This document shows positions 1 through 7,341 of a DNA stretch of 64,000 nt, in pieces. Origin of the DNA: Fibrobacter sp. UWB5 (GTDB taxonomy: Bacteria; Fibrobacterota; Fibrobacteria; Fibrobacterales; Fibrobacteraceae); assembly GCF_002210295.1 (NCBI RefSeq), contig NZ_MWQH01000006.1:124001-188000 (forward strand). The letters run 5' to 3'. A program made the position numbers and the translations under genes. The notes under the pieces are model-generated. The model worked only from the letters and a program-made list of their open reading frames with translations, searched no databases and had not been told where the DNA came from. Positions within the stretch are counted from its first letter, which is position 1. The number at the start of each line of letters is the position of its first letter.

Positions 1-956
1 TCGCAGAAGTCGTAAGCGTACTTACCGCGAGTGAAGCTCGGGCAGCTTGCCGGTTCCACAGCGAGAATATCGTAGTCGGCTTCGCCACGGAGCTTTTCAC
101 CGATGAACGGGCTCACGAGACCACCGAGGTTAGAACCACCGCCAGCGCAACCGATGATGAGGTCGGCCTTCACGCCGAGCTTGTCGAGAGCTGCCTTCGT
201 TTCGAGACCGATCACGGACTGGTGGAGGAGCACCTGGTTCAGCACGGAACCAAGAACGTAGCGGTAACCCGGCTGCTTCACGGCGGCTTCCACGGCTTCA
301 GAAATGGCGCAGCCGAGGCTGCCCGTGGTGCCCGGGAATTCGGCGTTGATCTTCTTACCGATTTCGGTGGTCATGGAAGGCGACGGGGTGACGCTTGCAC
401 CGTAGGTGCGCATGACTTCGCGGCGGAACGGCTTCTGTTCGTAAGAAACCTTCACCATGTAAACCTGGCAGTCCAGTCCGAAGAAGGCACTGGACATCGA
501 AAGGGCGGTGCCCCACTGGCCTGCACCCGTTTCAGTCGTCACGCCCTTGAGGCCCTGCTTCTTGGCGTAGTAGGCCTGAGCGATGGCGGAATTGAGCTTG
601 TGAGAACCCGAGGTGTTGTTGCCTTCGAACTTGTAGTAGATGTGGGCCGGAGTGCCGAGAGCCTGTTCGAGGAAGTAAGCGCGAACGAGCGGAGACGGAC
701 GGTACATCTTGTAGAACGTGCGGATGTCTTCCGGAATTTCGATGTACGGAGTATCGTTATCGAGTTCCTGCTTGATGAGTTCGTCGCAGAAAACCGGCTG
801 AAGGTCTTCGAAGGTCACCGGCTTGCCGGTACCCGGGTTCAGGAGAGGAGCGGGCTTCTTCTTCATGTCGGCACGGACGTTGTACCATGCCTTCGGGAGT
901 TCATCTTCTTTAAGGTAAGTCTTGACCTGACCTTCGATTTTGAGCGAGTTTCTCAT
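1..956 (-). CDS. trpB2: TrpB2-type tryptophan synthase beta-like enzyme (3' part missing)
   Basis: This is a PLP-dependent enzyme of the TrpB-like family, which condenses indole with serine to make tryptophan in the cytoplasm. Translating the minus strand from the ATG at 956 gives MRNSLKIEGQ and then an open frame to the window edge, so the C-terminal part is missing. The motif RPSPLVRA and the PLP lysine motif GSHKLNSA (TrpB2 type, against GAHKINN in TrpB1) are visible, followed by ETGAGQWG and the phosphate-binding glycine run GCAGGGSN. TrpB2 enzymes often lack a TrpA partner, and none is seen here. A weak AAGGAA ribosome site precedes the ATG. The family call is firm; its exact role as salvage or main synthase is inferred. 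Confidence 0.9.
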   Translation of the reverse strand, partial: MRNSLKIEGQVKTYLKEDELPKAWYNVRADMKKKPAPLLNPGTGKPVTFEDLQPVFCDELIKQELDNDTPYIEIPEDIRTFYKMYRPSPLVRAYFLEQALGTPAHIYYKFEGNNTSGSHKLNSAIAQAYYAKKQGLKGVTTETGAGQWGTALSMSSAFFGLDCQVYMVKVSYEQKPFRREVMRTYGASVTPSPSMTTEIGKKINAEFPGTTGSLGCAISEAVEAAVKQPGYRYVLGSVLNQVLLHQSVIGLETKAALDKLGVKADLIIGCAGGGSNLGGLVSPFIGEKLRGEADYDILAVEPASCPSFTRGKYAYDFC

Positions 957-1009
957 ATATGTTCCTTTTTTGCGGTCCGCCAGGGGCGCAACCAAAATTT
1001 TGCCCTAAC

Positions 1010-1037
1010 AATATAAAAAAAAACGAATGTAGCCCAA
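1010..1037 (-). promoter_or_regulatory. Promoter for the TrpB2 gene
   Basis: On the minus strand TTGGGC (1037-1032) is followed by 16 bases and TATATT (1015-1010). This fits the TATATT -10 box seen before several genes in this window. The leader to the ATG at 956 would be about 45 bases. Confidence 0.45.
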
Positions 1038-1074
1038 TGAGGTTGTTCTCGCCAAGTAGTTTAATTTGGAATAG

Positions 1075-1102
1075 TTGACAGATAAAATTTTTTTAGTAAA
1101 TT
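1075..1102 (+). promoter_or_regulatory. Possible promoter of the 1109-1460 locus
   Basis: A perfect TTGACA (1075-1080) is followed 16 bases later by TAAATT (1097-1102), a weak -10. It points into a short open frame and a hairpin region that ends in a terminator, so this stretch could be its own transcription unit. Confidence 0.4.
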
Positions 1103-1108
1103 CAAAGT

Positions 1109-1285
1109 ATGGCTATCAATCATAACCTATTTACTGGGCAGACGGAACTAGCAGGGGAGGTCCGCGTGTCGCATGCTGGCGAGGGCGCAAAAACGCTCCC
1201 GGTCCACAGCGGTAAGAAATTCATTAGACTCCGCCCGCATTCCCGTAAACCTAAAGCACAAAATAAACAGACCAAAGAAGTTTGA
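1109..1285 (+). CDS. Possible small protein, 58 aa, unknown
   Basis: An open frame starts MAINHNLFTGQTELAGE and ends in TGA at 1283-1285. The product would be basic at its C-terminal end (KKFIRLRPHSRKPK), with no signal peptide or membrane segment. I do not recognise the family. In favour: it starts just after a TTGACA promoter and has mixed, coding-like codon use. Against: there is no clear Shine-Dalgarno sequence, and its end runs into the first of two repeated hairpins. It may be a small protein, a leader peptide or chance. Confidence 0.3.
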   Translation: MAINHNLFTGQTELAGEVRVSHAGEGAKTLPVHSGKKFIRLRPHSRKPKAQNKQTKEV

Positions 1286-1417
1286 GAACTCCAAAAGGTT
1301 AGTCAGTCTTTGGTCTTCCTTCGCTTTGATAACAGTTTAATACCTGTTACCAAAGCTCGGCATAATAAACAGACCAAAGAAGTATGAGAACTCCAAAAGA
1401 GTTTGCCAGTCTTTGGT
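1262..1417 (+). repeat. Tandem direct repeat, two hairpin-forming copies
   Basis: Bases 1262-1297 and 1364-1399 are 36-base copies with a single mismatch (1282 against 1384). Both are followed by CAGTCTTTGGT (1304-1314 and 1407-1417). Within each copy ACCAAAGA pairs with TCTTTGGT; in copy 1 the stem is a perfect 10 bp (1269-1278 with 1307-1316). Between the copies lies a third hairpin, CTTTGATAACAG (1324-1335) with CTGTTACCAAAG (1344-1355), which reuses the CCAAAG element. Confidence 0.85.
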
Positions 1418-1433
1418 TAACATCGTTTAAAAA

Positions 1434-1460
1434 GCACCTCGGTTCTCCGGGGTGTTTTTC
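1434..1460 (+). terminator. Rho-independent terminator
   Basis: The stem GCACCTCGG (1434-1442) pairs with CCGGGGTGT (1447-1455) around a TTCT loop, followed by a T run. It ends the + strand unit at 1109-1460. Confidence 0.75.
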
Positions 1461-1490
1461 TTTACAAATTATGAAAAGACGCGAGAATGC

Positions 1491-2036
1491 CTATTCTAGC
1501 AACAGTTCCTGCGGGATTGCGCCTTCGATAACGAGGAGCCTTCGCTTGAGATCGAGCCCCAGGGCGTAGCCGACAAGGCTTCCGCCCTTGCCCACCACGC
1601 GATGGCAGGGAAGGATAATCTGTAATGGGTTCGCGCGGAGGGCGGCGCCCACGGCACGTGTGGCGCGGGGCTCTCCAACCGCTTCGGCCACCTGCTGGTA
1701 GGTGCGAGTTTCTCCGTAAGGAATCTGGGTGATGGCATCCCAGACTTTCATCTGGAAATCGGTGCCGTACACCTTGAGCGGGAGCGAAAATTCCTGAAGC
1801 TTTCCGGCCAGGTACAGATTCAATTGCTGTACGGCCTTGCGGTAGGCGCGGGCCACCGTCGACGATAAAGTCTGAACCACATCCGGCTCGGCATAGGCGC
1901 AGGCTTGAACCGAACTTGGAACGCCTTCGCCCGTATAGCGCAGGCTGCACAACTTGGATTTTTCGAACACGAATGTCCACTGCCCCCACAAATTGCGGTG
2001 CGCAATCGTCGTGAATCTTGAATCCGAGAAGTTCAT
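1491..2036 (-). CDS. ogt: Methylated-DNA--protein-cysteine methyltransferase
   Basis: This is a suicide DNA repair protein that moves the alkyl group from O6-methylguanine (or O4-methylthymine) onto its own cysteine. The product is 181 aa, normal for Ogt/MGMT. The active-site motif PCHRVVGK has the acceptor Cys144, and the preceding helix-turn-helix region reads IPYGETRTYQQVAEAVGEPRATRAVG. The N-terminal half is the usual poorly conserved domain. The ATG at 2036 is the natural start. It stands alone, converging with the 1109-1460 unit and divergent from the Mur ligase gene. Confidence 0.93.
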   Translation of the reverse strand: MNFSDSRFTTIAHRNLWGQWTFVFEKSKLCSLRYTGEGVPSSVQACAYAEPDVVQTLSSTVARAYRKAVQQLNLYLAGKLQEFSLPLKVYGTDFQMKVWDAITQIPYGETRTYQQVAEAVGEPRATRAVGAALRANPLQIILPCHRVVGKGGSLVGYALGLDLKRRLLVIEGAIPQELLLE

Positions 2037-2096
2037 GGTATGAATATAAAAAGGTGTTCAGTTTCAGGCAACAAGTTTTTGTAGGAAGTAGGCAGT

Positions 2097-2190
2097 AGAC
2101 AGTAGGCAGTGGTTAGTAAGAACTTAGAACTCAGACTAATTACGAAAAAAAGCCTATTTCTTTATACTCTAAGCTCTAAGTTCTAAGTTC
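2097..2190. repeat. Simple intergenic repeat with inverted arms
   Basis: Units of the form AGTAGGCAGTAGACAGTAGGC (read as about 7-base steps) are followed by AGAACTTAGAACT near 2118-2131. Its complement AGTTCTAAGTTCT lies near 2175-2190, so the leader of the next gene can fold back. Similar GTAGGCAGTAGA text recurs at 53919 and 63361. Confidence 0.6.
2140..2168 (+). promoter_or_regulatory. Promoter of the Mur ligase gene
   Basis: TTACGA (2140-2145), a 17-base spacer and TATACT (2163-2168) precede the ATG at 2211. The leader of about 35 bases contains the AAGTTCT repeats and no clear Shine-Dalgarno site. Confidence 0.45.
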
Positions 2191-2210
2191 TGTTTTCTAA
2201 CTTTCCTAGC

Positions 2211-3626
2211 ATGGAATCTTACTTTTTTATCGGTGTTGCGGGCGTAGGCATGAGTGCCATTGCCCAGTATCTTGTTGGCAAGGGTGTAGCAATTAGCGGT
2301 TCAGACCGCCAGTTTGGAGCGGCAGAAAAGCCCCTCGTAATGAATCAGCTTGAAGAATGCGGCGTCAAGTGCTTTCCGCAGGACGGCTCCGGTGTTGTAG
2401 AAGGCCTGAATGCAGTGGTAGTAAGTACCGCTATCGAAGACACGAATCCGGACCTCAAGCGTGCCAAGGAACTCGGAATCCCGGTGATGCACCGCAGCGA
2501 AATGCTGGCTAAGATTTCTAAAGAAGCGAAGACTATCGCCGTTTCGGGCACCAGCGGAAAGTCCACCGTGACCGCTATGATTTATCACATTCTGCAATAC
2601 GCGGGCCTCCAGCCCTCCGTAATGACGGGTGCTGGCCTCGTGAATTTGCAGAAGGAAGGCAAAATCGGTAATGCCGTTTCGGGCAAGGGCGAATGGCTCG
2701 TGGTCGAAGCAGACGAAAGCGACGGAACGCTCGTGCGCTACGAACCCGAAATAGGCCTCATTCTGAATGTGGACAAGGACCACAAGGAAATGAGCGAACT
2801 CCAGGAAATTTTCCTCAAGTTCAGCCACAACATTTTGGACAACGGCAAGATTCTGATCGTGAACGACGCGCACCCGCTGGCCAAGAAGTTCAGTGCCGGC
2901 CGTGAATTCGACTTTGGCTTTGAAAATTACGTGGGCGTACAGGGCACGGACTTCAAGTCTGTCGGAACCTCGATTCAGTTCCGTGTGCGCCACCAGGCAG
3001 AACTCGTGAAGTTCGTTGTGCCGCTCCCGGGCAAGCACAATATGGAAAACGCCTTGGCCGCAACGGCTGCCGCACTCCGCGCAGGCGTAACGCTGCATAC
3101 CTGCGCCGACGCCCTTGCGACATTCCCGGGCGTGTTCCGCCGCCATCAGATTCTCGGAACCTTCAACGGCGTGACTCTCGTGGACGACTTTGCCCACAAT
3201 CCGGCGAAAATTGCTGCCAGCATCAAGAGTGCCCAGGACTTTACCGAAGGCCGCGTCATCGCCTGGTTCCAGCCTCACGGCTTTGGCCCCACGCGATTCC
3301 TGCGTAACGACCTTGTCGAATTCATCTCGAAGACGCTTCGCCCGAAGGACTTTGACGACGACCGCGACAACGACGTCATCTTCTTCAGCCAGATTTACTA
3401 CGCCGGCGGCACCGTCACCCGCGACATCAGCGCCGGTGACCTTGCCGATGACCTCCTGCTCAAAGGCTGCGAAGCCATCTACATCGAAGACCGCGACAAA
3501 TGCGCCGAGAAGATGGTTGAAGTCGCCCAGCCCGGTGATACCATCCTTCTGATGGGTGCCCGCGATCCGAGCCTCCAAGCCTTCGCTCAGCACGTGCAAC
3601 AATTGCTCGAAGACGAAACGATGTAA
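2211..3626 (+). CDS. Mur ligase family protein, MurC/Mpl-like
   Basis: This 471-aa cytoplasmic ATP-dependent ligase is of the MurC/Mpl type, which joins UDP-MurNAc to L-Ala or to a recycled tripeptide. The N-terminal Rossmann motif is GVAGVGMSAIA (residues 8-18), the ATP loop is GTSGKST (113-119), and VVEADESDGT, DDFAHNP and a C-terminal GARDPSL follow in the expected order. Canonical MurC has GTHGKTTT and DDYGHHP. The departures, together with the isolated position outside a division/cell-wall cluster, favour a peptidoglycan-recycling Mpl role over the essential MurC. I cannot separate the two by eye, so no symbol is given. Confidence 0.8.
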   Translation: MESYFFIGVAGVGMSAIAQYLVGKGVAISGSDRQFGAAEKPLVMNQLEECGVKCFPQDGSGVVEGLNAVVVSTAIEDTNPDLKRAKELGIPVMHRSEMLAKISKEAKTIAVSGTSGKSTVTAMIYHILQYAGLQPSVMTGAGLVNLQKEGKIGNAVSGKGEWLVVEADESDGTLVRYEPEIGLILNVDKDHKEMSELQEIFLKFSHNILDNGKILIVNDAHPLAKKFSAGREFDFGFENYVGVQGTDFKSVGTSIQFRVRHQAELVKFVVPLPGKHNMENALAATAAALRAGVTLHTCADALATFPGVFRRHQILGTFNGVTLVDDFAHNPAKIAASIKSAQDFTEGRVIAWFQPHGFGPTRFLRNDLVEFISKTLRPKDFDDDRDNDVIFFSQIYYAGGTVTRDISAGDLADDLLLKGCEAIYIEDRDKCAEKMVEVAQPGDTILLMGARDPSLQAFAQHVQQLLEDETM

Positions 3627-3630
3627 AAGA

Positions 3631-3657
3631 AAAAGCCCTCATTTCGAGGGCTTTTCT
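3631..3657. terminator. Bidirectional terminator
   Basis: AAGCCCTC (3633-3640) pairs with GAGGGCTT (3646-3653), with A and T runs on both sides. It serves the Mur ligase gene and the converging aguA. Confidence 0.85.
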
Positions 3658-3682
3658 TATAGTCTGTATTTTAGGCTTCGCC

Positions 3683-4708
3683 TTAAAGACTTTCGTGCTT
3701 GCTCATGCAATGCAGGCTGCCGCCTTCTTCAATCACAGTGCGGCAATCCAGCCCGATAACCTTGCGGTCCGGGTACACGCTTTCAAAGTAAGCCTTCGCC
3801 TTCGCGTCGTTCGGCGACTTGTATTTCGGGAAAATCAGCGCGCCATTCACATAAATAAAATTCATGTAGCTGGCAGGCAGAATCTGACCATCGTCAAGCT
3901 TGCGCTGCGGCGGAAGCGGTAACGTGTCGACCTTGGCCTTCTTGCCGTAATGGCTCTTGAGCCAGGTTTCGATCAAGTACTTCGCTTCGGTCAGAATAAT
4001 ATTGTTCGGAGAGCGCTTATCGGTCGCTTCGCACATCACGATGCGGTCCTTGGCCACAAAGCGGGCCACGTTGTCGATATGGCCGTCCGTATGGTCACCG
4101 TGCAAGCCGTGGGGGAGCACCAGCATGTCGCGCAAGCCAAACGCCTTGCAAAGGGCCTTGACTACATTCTTGATGTTCTTCACATCATTGCGGTTCTTGC
4201 CCGTCAGGCAATCCAGCGTGGTAATGCCAAGACCGTCACCGTTGACTTCGATGGCTCCGCCTTCAAAAATGTAGGGAACACTCGTGCCCTTCTTGTATTC
4301 GAAAATATCGGCAATGCGTGCAGGAATCTGGTTGTCGTTTTTCCAAGGCGGAAATTTTGCACCCCAGGCGTTAAAGACCGTTTCCGAAACAATCGTTTCT
4401 TTCCCCTTTTTCAAGAAGAACGGACCGTAATCGCGAATCCAGATATCGTCTGTCTTAATGGTAAAGAAACTAGCTGGGAAGGGGCGGTCGGCAACGGCAA
4501 TCTTTTCCGGCGTCGTCAGAAAATCCTTTTTAGGAACCAGTACGTTTACGGGCTGGAATTCGCTAATCGTGCGAATTAAATCGATATAGAACTTGCGGAT
4601 CATTTCTCCGCGTTCGCCGTACCAGTTCTTTTTATTGTGCGGAAAAGCGAGCCATGTGGCAGCTTGATCTTCCCATTCAGCGGGGTAGCGAATAATTGCT
4701 TTTGCCAT
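3683..4708 (-). CDS. aguA: Agmatine deiminase
   Basis: It hydrolyses agmatine to N-carbamoylputrescine and ammonia, step one of the arginine-decarboxylase route to putrescine. It is 341 aa, in the family range, with no signal peptide. The peptidyl-arginine-deiminase fold motifs are in order: WIRDYGP (90-96, Asp93), IFEGGAIEVNGDG, GLHGDHTDGHIDN, and the nucleophile near the end, GGSLHCMSKH (Cys334). It lies 15 bases after aguB in the same direction, so the pair is surely co-transcribed. The order aguB-aguA with both enzymes adjacent supports polyamine synthesis from arginine rather than ornithine. Confidence 0.95.
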   Translation of the reverse strand: MAKAIIRYPAEWEDQAATWLAFPHNKKNWYGERGEMIRKFYIDLIRTISEFQPVNVLVPKKDFLTTPEKIAVADRPFPASFFTIKTDDIWIRDYGPFFLKKGKETIVSETVFNAWGAKFPPWKNDNQIPARIADIFEYKKGTSVPYIFEGGAIEVNGDGLGITTLDCLTGKNRNDVKNIKNVVKALCKAFGLRDMLVLPHGLHGDHTDGHIDNVARFVAKDRIVMCEATDKRSPNNIILTEAKYLIETWLKSHYGKKAKVDTLPLPPQRKLDDGQILPASYMNFIYVNGALIFPKYKSPNDAKAKAYFESVYPDRKVIGLDCRTVIEEGGSLHCMSKHESL

Positions 4709-4723
4709 AAAAATATCTCTTGT

Positions 4724-5590
4724 CTATTTGTCGCACCAAATCTTGAGAATGTCCCCGTAAAGGTCTACGCGGCGGTCTCTAAAGTGCGGCCACCAGCGGC
4801 GATTTTCCTCGGTTTCGGCGAGGTCAATCTCGACAATGCTTGCGCCCAAGAAATCGGTATCGCACTTGTGGATCAAGTAGCCATCGGGTGCGGCCACAAA
4901 AGAAGTTCCCCAGAAGGTGAGTTCGCCTTCGGTACCGATGCGGTTTGCCGAAAGCACGAAGGTGCGGTTCGCAATCGCATGTCCACGCATCACCGTGACC
5001 CAGCTGTCCTGCTGGCGCGGATAGATTTCGGCCGGTTCGGACTTCATCCAACCGATGGCAGTGGGGTAGATGAGAATGTCGGCACCCTTCAGGCTCATAA
5101 TGCGAGCGGCTTCGGGGAACCATTGGTCCCAGCAAATCAGCACGCCGAGCGTACCGGCGCTCGTCTTGATCGGTTCAAAACCCGTGTCGCCCGGAATAAA
5201 GTAGTATTTCTCGTAAAAGGCCGGATCGTCGGGAATGTGGCTCTTGCGGTAAAGACCGGCAATACTTCCGTCGCGTTCAAAAACGAAGGCGCTGTTGTGA
5301 TAAATGCCGCGTGCGCGTTTTTCGAAGAACGGGAAAACGATAACGGCGTTAATCTCTTTGGCAATGCCTTGCCACTGCTTGACAATGGGGCTATCCTTTT
5401 CGATGGCCATGTCAAAAAAGTCGGCATTTTCCTCGAACGGGAAATACGGCGTATGGAACATTTCGGGGAGAACGACCAAGTCGATTCCCTTGCCCTTGAG
5501 CGCAAGCGCCTGTTCCACGTACCATTGGTTATTGGTTTCGGTGTTGCCCGTCCACTTGCCCTGCAGTGTTGCTGTCTTGATTTTGTTCAT
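4724..5590 (-). CDS. aguB: N-carbamoylputrescine amidase
   Basis: It is a nitrilase-superfamily enzyme converting N-carbamoylputrescine to putrescine, CO2 and ammonia, finishing the reaction begun by aguA. The 288-aa product carries the catalytic triad of the superfamily: Glu43 in LPEMF, Lys116 in YRKSHIPDDP and Cys153 in LICWDQWFPE. The PAFYEKYYF and WGTSF regions also match this branch. It is the first gene of the aguB-aguA pair. The adjacency of the two enzymes makes the specific substrate call strong. Confidence 0.94.
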   Translation of the reverse strand: MNKIKTATLQGKWTGNTETNNQWYVEQALALKGKGIDLVVLPEMFHTPYFPFEENADFFDMAIEKDSPIVKQWQGIAKEINAVIVFPFFEKRARGIYHNSAFVFERDGSIAGLYRKSHIPDDPAFYEKYYFIPGDTGFEPIKTSAGTLGVLICWDQWFPEAARIMSLKGADILIYPTAIGWMKSEPAEIYPRQQDSWVTVMRGHAIANRTFVLSANRIGTEGELTFWGTSFVAAPDGYLIHKCDTDFLGASIVEIDLAETEENRRWWPHFRDRRVDLYGDILKIWCDK

Positions 5591-5692
5591 GGTCCAAATT
5601 TAGATTATTATTGTTCAACTTTAAGAACCAATAGTCTTCACTATTGATAGAACTCGCGTTAAGAATCGGGTCGTTTTCCGGATCGATCATAA

Positions 5693-7234
5693 CTACCTCA
5701 ATGTGTCGCGTACAAAGCCGTCTTCGGGCGGTTCGCTAAAGACTTCGAAGGTTCCCGAGCCAATCACGGCGCCGTTCTTGTAGGCGATTTCTACACGGTA
5801 TTTGCCGGCAGGAACATTCTTTTTACGGGTAAAGGTCCTAAAGCCCGATTCGCGGCCGCCGTTAATCATCATGCGGCCCGAAGAAATACGGTCGGTCAAC
5901 GAATATTTGCCGGTTTTCGGGTCCTGGTAATACCACAGGTATTCCAGTTCGGCCTTGAGTTTTGCCGGCGCATAGACCGAGGTCAAGAAGTACACTTCGC
6001 TGCTGTCGACGCGGTGTACACTCGGAATCTTGAGGCCAACCATCTGCAGCAGGCTCGGATCGTCCACATCGCAACTGTAACTTGCCTTGTCAAAGTTCTG
6101 GCAAGCGAGCTTTTGCTTGAGCACCAGCGGTACAGGCGGCACCCAGTTCATAATGTAGGCTACAATCAAGAAAATGCTGATGAGAGCCGGGGCGACCAAA
6201 ATCGATTTTTTGCGGTGCGAAATCTTCCAAATAAATAGGCATAGCCCAAACGAAAGTACGGTGCTGATCAGGAACCAGATGAATCCGATTCGGTGAACAA
6301 GGTGCGGAATCGCAAAGTTCATGAACATCGTGCCCAGCAAACAGAAGAACGCCAAGCTTACGCCGAAGCTTTCGTACTTCTTTTGCAGGAATTCGTTACC
6401 GACAAGCAAAATGGCAAGCAAAATCACGAGCAAGAACGAGGCGAGAGAACCGCTGCTCTTAAAGTAGCAGACCACTAGGGCGCTGAACAAGCCTCCAAAG
6501 AAGAATTGCACGGCCCATGTAAAGCGCTGTTTCCAGGTTTCGCTCCATTCGCGGTCCAAGAAACGGTGGCGCACAACGATTGCGTTTTCAGGAATTGCCG
6601 TTGATTCATAGCCCACATTCTTGGCAAACTTGGTGGCAGCACCCTTTGCCTTGACTGCGGCGTCTTTCGCTTCGATGGCGGCACGGCTTGCCGCTTCCTT
6701 GGCTTTTGCAGATGCAAGGGCGGCGGCCTTGGCTGTCGCTTCTTTTGCTTCAAGGGCGGCGCGGTTAGCGGCTTCCTTGGCGCGGGCGGGCGTTTTTTCT
6801 GCGATGAATGCGGCGGCCCTTCTAAAACGAGATTCTTCCGTCTTTATTTCGGGATCGGCTATAGATTCCTCGACGGCGTTCAGAACAGGCTTTTCGGCCG
6901 TTGGTTCAACTTGCTTTGCCGATTTTTGGACGGGAGCCGTTTGCGGAACGGCTGTTTTTGCTACAGCGGGCTTCGCTTGCGCCTTGGCAAGCGCCTGCAA
7001 GCGTTCCTTAGTCCAGCCTTCGGGGTGTTCCAACTGGGCCGAAAGCAAAATCACCAAAATAAGCGCACCCGTGTAGTAGGCGAGCAAAATCAAAATATCG
7101 GTGCCGTAAACCATCTGGCCGAGCGTAATGGAATCCCACGCAAAGCCGCCCAAAAAAGCTATAGCCGGAAAGAATTTCTCTAATTTTTGAACAGCGGGCT
7201 TTTCCCGCAATTTTTCAACGAATTGCATGGTCAT
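5693..7234 (-). CDS. DUF2914 membrane protein with Ala/Lys-rich helical insert
   Basis: This 513-aa inner-membrane protein has two hydrophobic segments near residues 20-70. A long Ala/Lys/Glu-rich stretch follows at about 75-215, built from repeats like AKEAANRAALEAKEATAKAA. More membrane spans lie at about 235-370, then a C-terminal DUF2914-like beta domain (WYYQDPKTGKY, RISSGRMMINGGRESGFRTF). DUF2914 proteins have no settled function. The helical insert resembles 11-residue group 3 LEA repeats and predicts a long amphipathic or coiled-coil helix. It is transcribed away from the secreted repeat protein at 7342. The role is unknown. Confidence 0.7.
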   Translation of the reverse strand: MTMQFVEKLREKPAVQKLEKFFPAIAFLGGFAWDSITLGQMVYGTDILILLAYYTGALILVILLSAQLEHPEGWTKERLQALAKAQAKPAVAKTAVPQTAPVQKSAKQVEPTAEKPVLNAVEESIADPEIKTEESRFRRAAAFIAEKTPARAKEAANRAALEAKEATAKAAALASAKAKEAASRAAIEAKDAAVKAKGAATKFAKNVGYESTAIPENAIVVRHRFLDREWSETWKQRFTWAVQFFFGGLFSALVVCYFKSSGSLASFLLVILLAILLVGNEFLQKKYESFGVSLAFFCLLGTMFMNFAIPHLVHRIGFIWFLISTVLSFGLCLFIWKISHRKKSILVAPALISIFLIVAYIMNWVPPVPLVLKQKLACQNFDKASYSCDVDDPSLLQMVGLKIPSVHRVDSSEVYFLTSVYAPAKLKAELEYLWYYQDPKTGKYSLTDRISSGRMMINGGRESGFRTFTRKKNVPAGKYRVEIAYKNGAVIGSGTFEVFSEPPEDGFVRDTLR

Positions 7235-7341
7235 AAAATAAAAAAATTTACTGCCAACGGGCTAATCTTAACCGAGACACTGGCAGCCATGTCAAAAAGT
7301 TTGTATTTTTTAGTAAAAATGGAATTATGAAGGAGGAAATC

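Larger units (their letters stand above)
1262..1460 (+). ncRNA. Candidate structured RNA ending in a terminator
   Basis: Three stem-loops in a row (two nearly identical) are followed by a rho-independent terminator. The only + strand gene this transcript could serve is the small open frame at 1109-1285; the next gene, ogt, is on the other strand. I looked for 6S, tmRNA, SRP and RNase P signatures and saw none. Its class is unknown. The structure is visible in the sequence; that it is a functional RNA is inferred. Confidence 0.35.

Noticed and set aside
222-1016. Long open frame on the + strand (264 codons)
   Set aside because: It is the shadow of the TrpB2-type gene on the minus strand, whose motifs (GSHKLNSA, GCAGGGSN) are unmistakable.
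1109-1460. Known small RNA classes (6S, tmRNA, SRP RNA, RNase P RNA)
   Set aside because: None of the conserved core sequences of these RNAs could be found in either strand of the region.
2301-3602. 433-codon minus-strand open frame
   Set aside because: Shadow of the Mur ligase gene; composition is that of a reversed coding strand.
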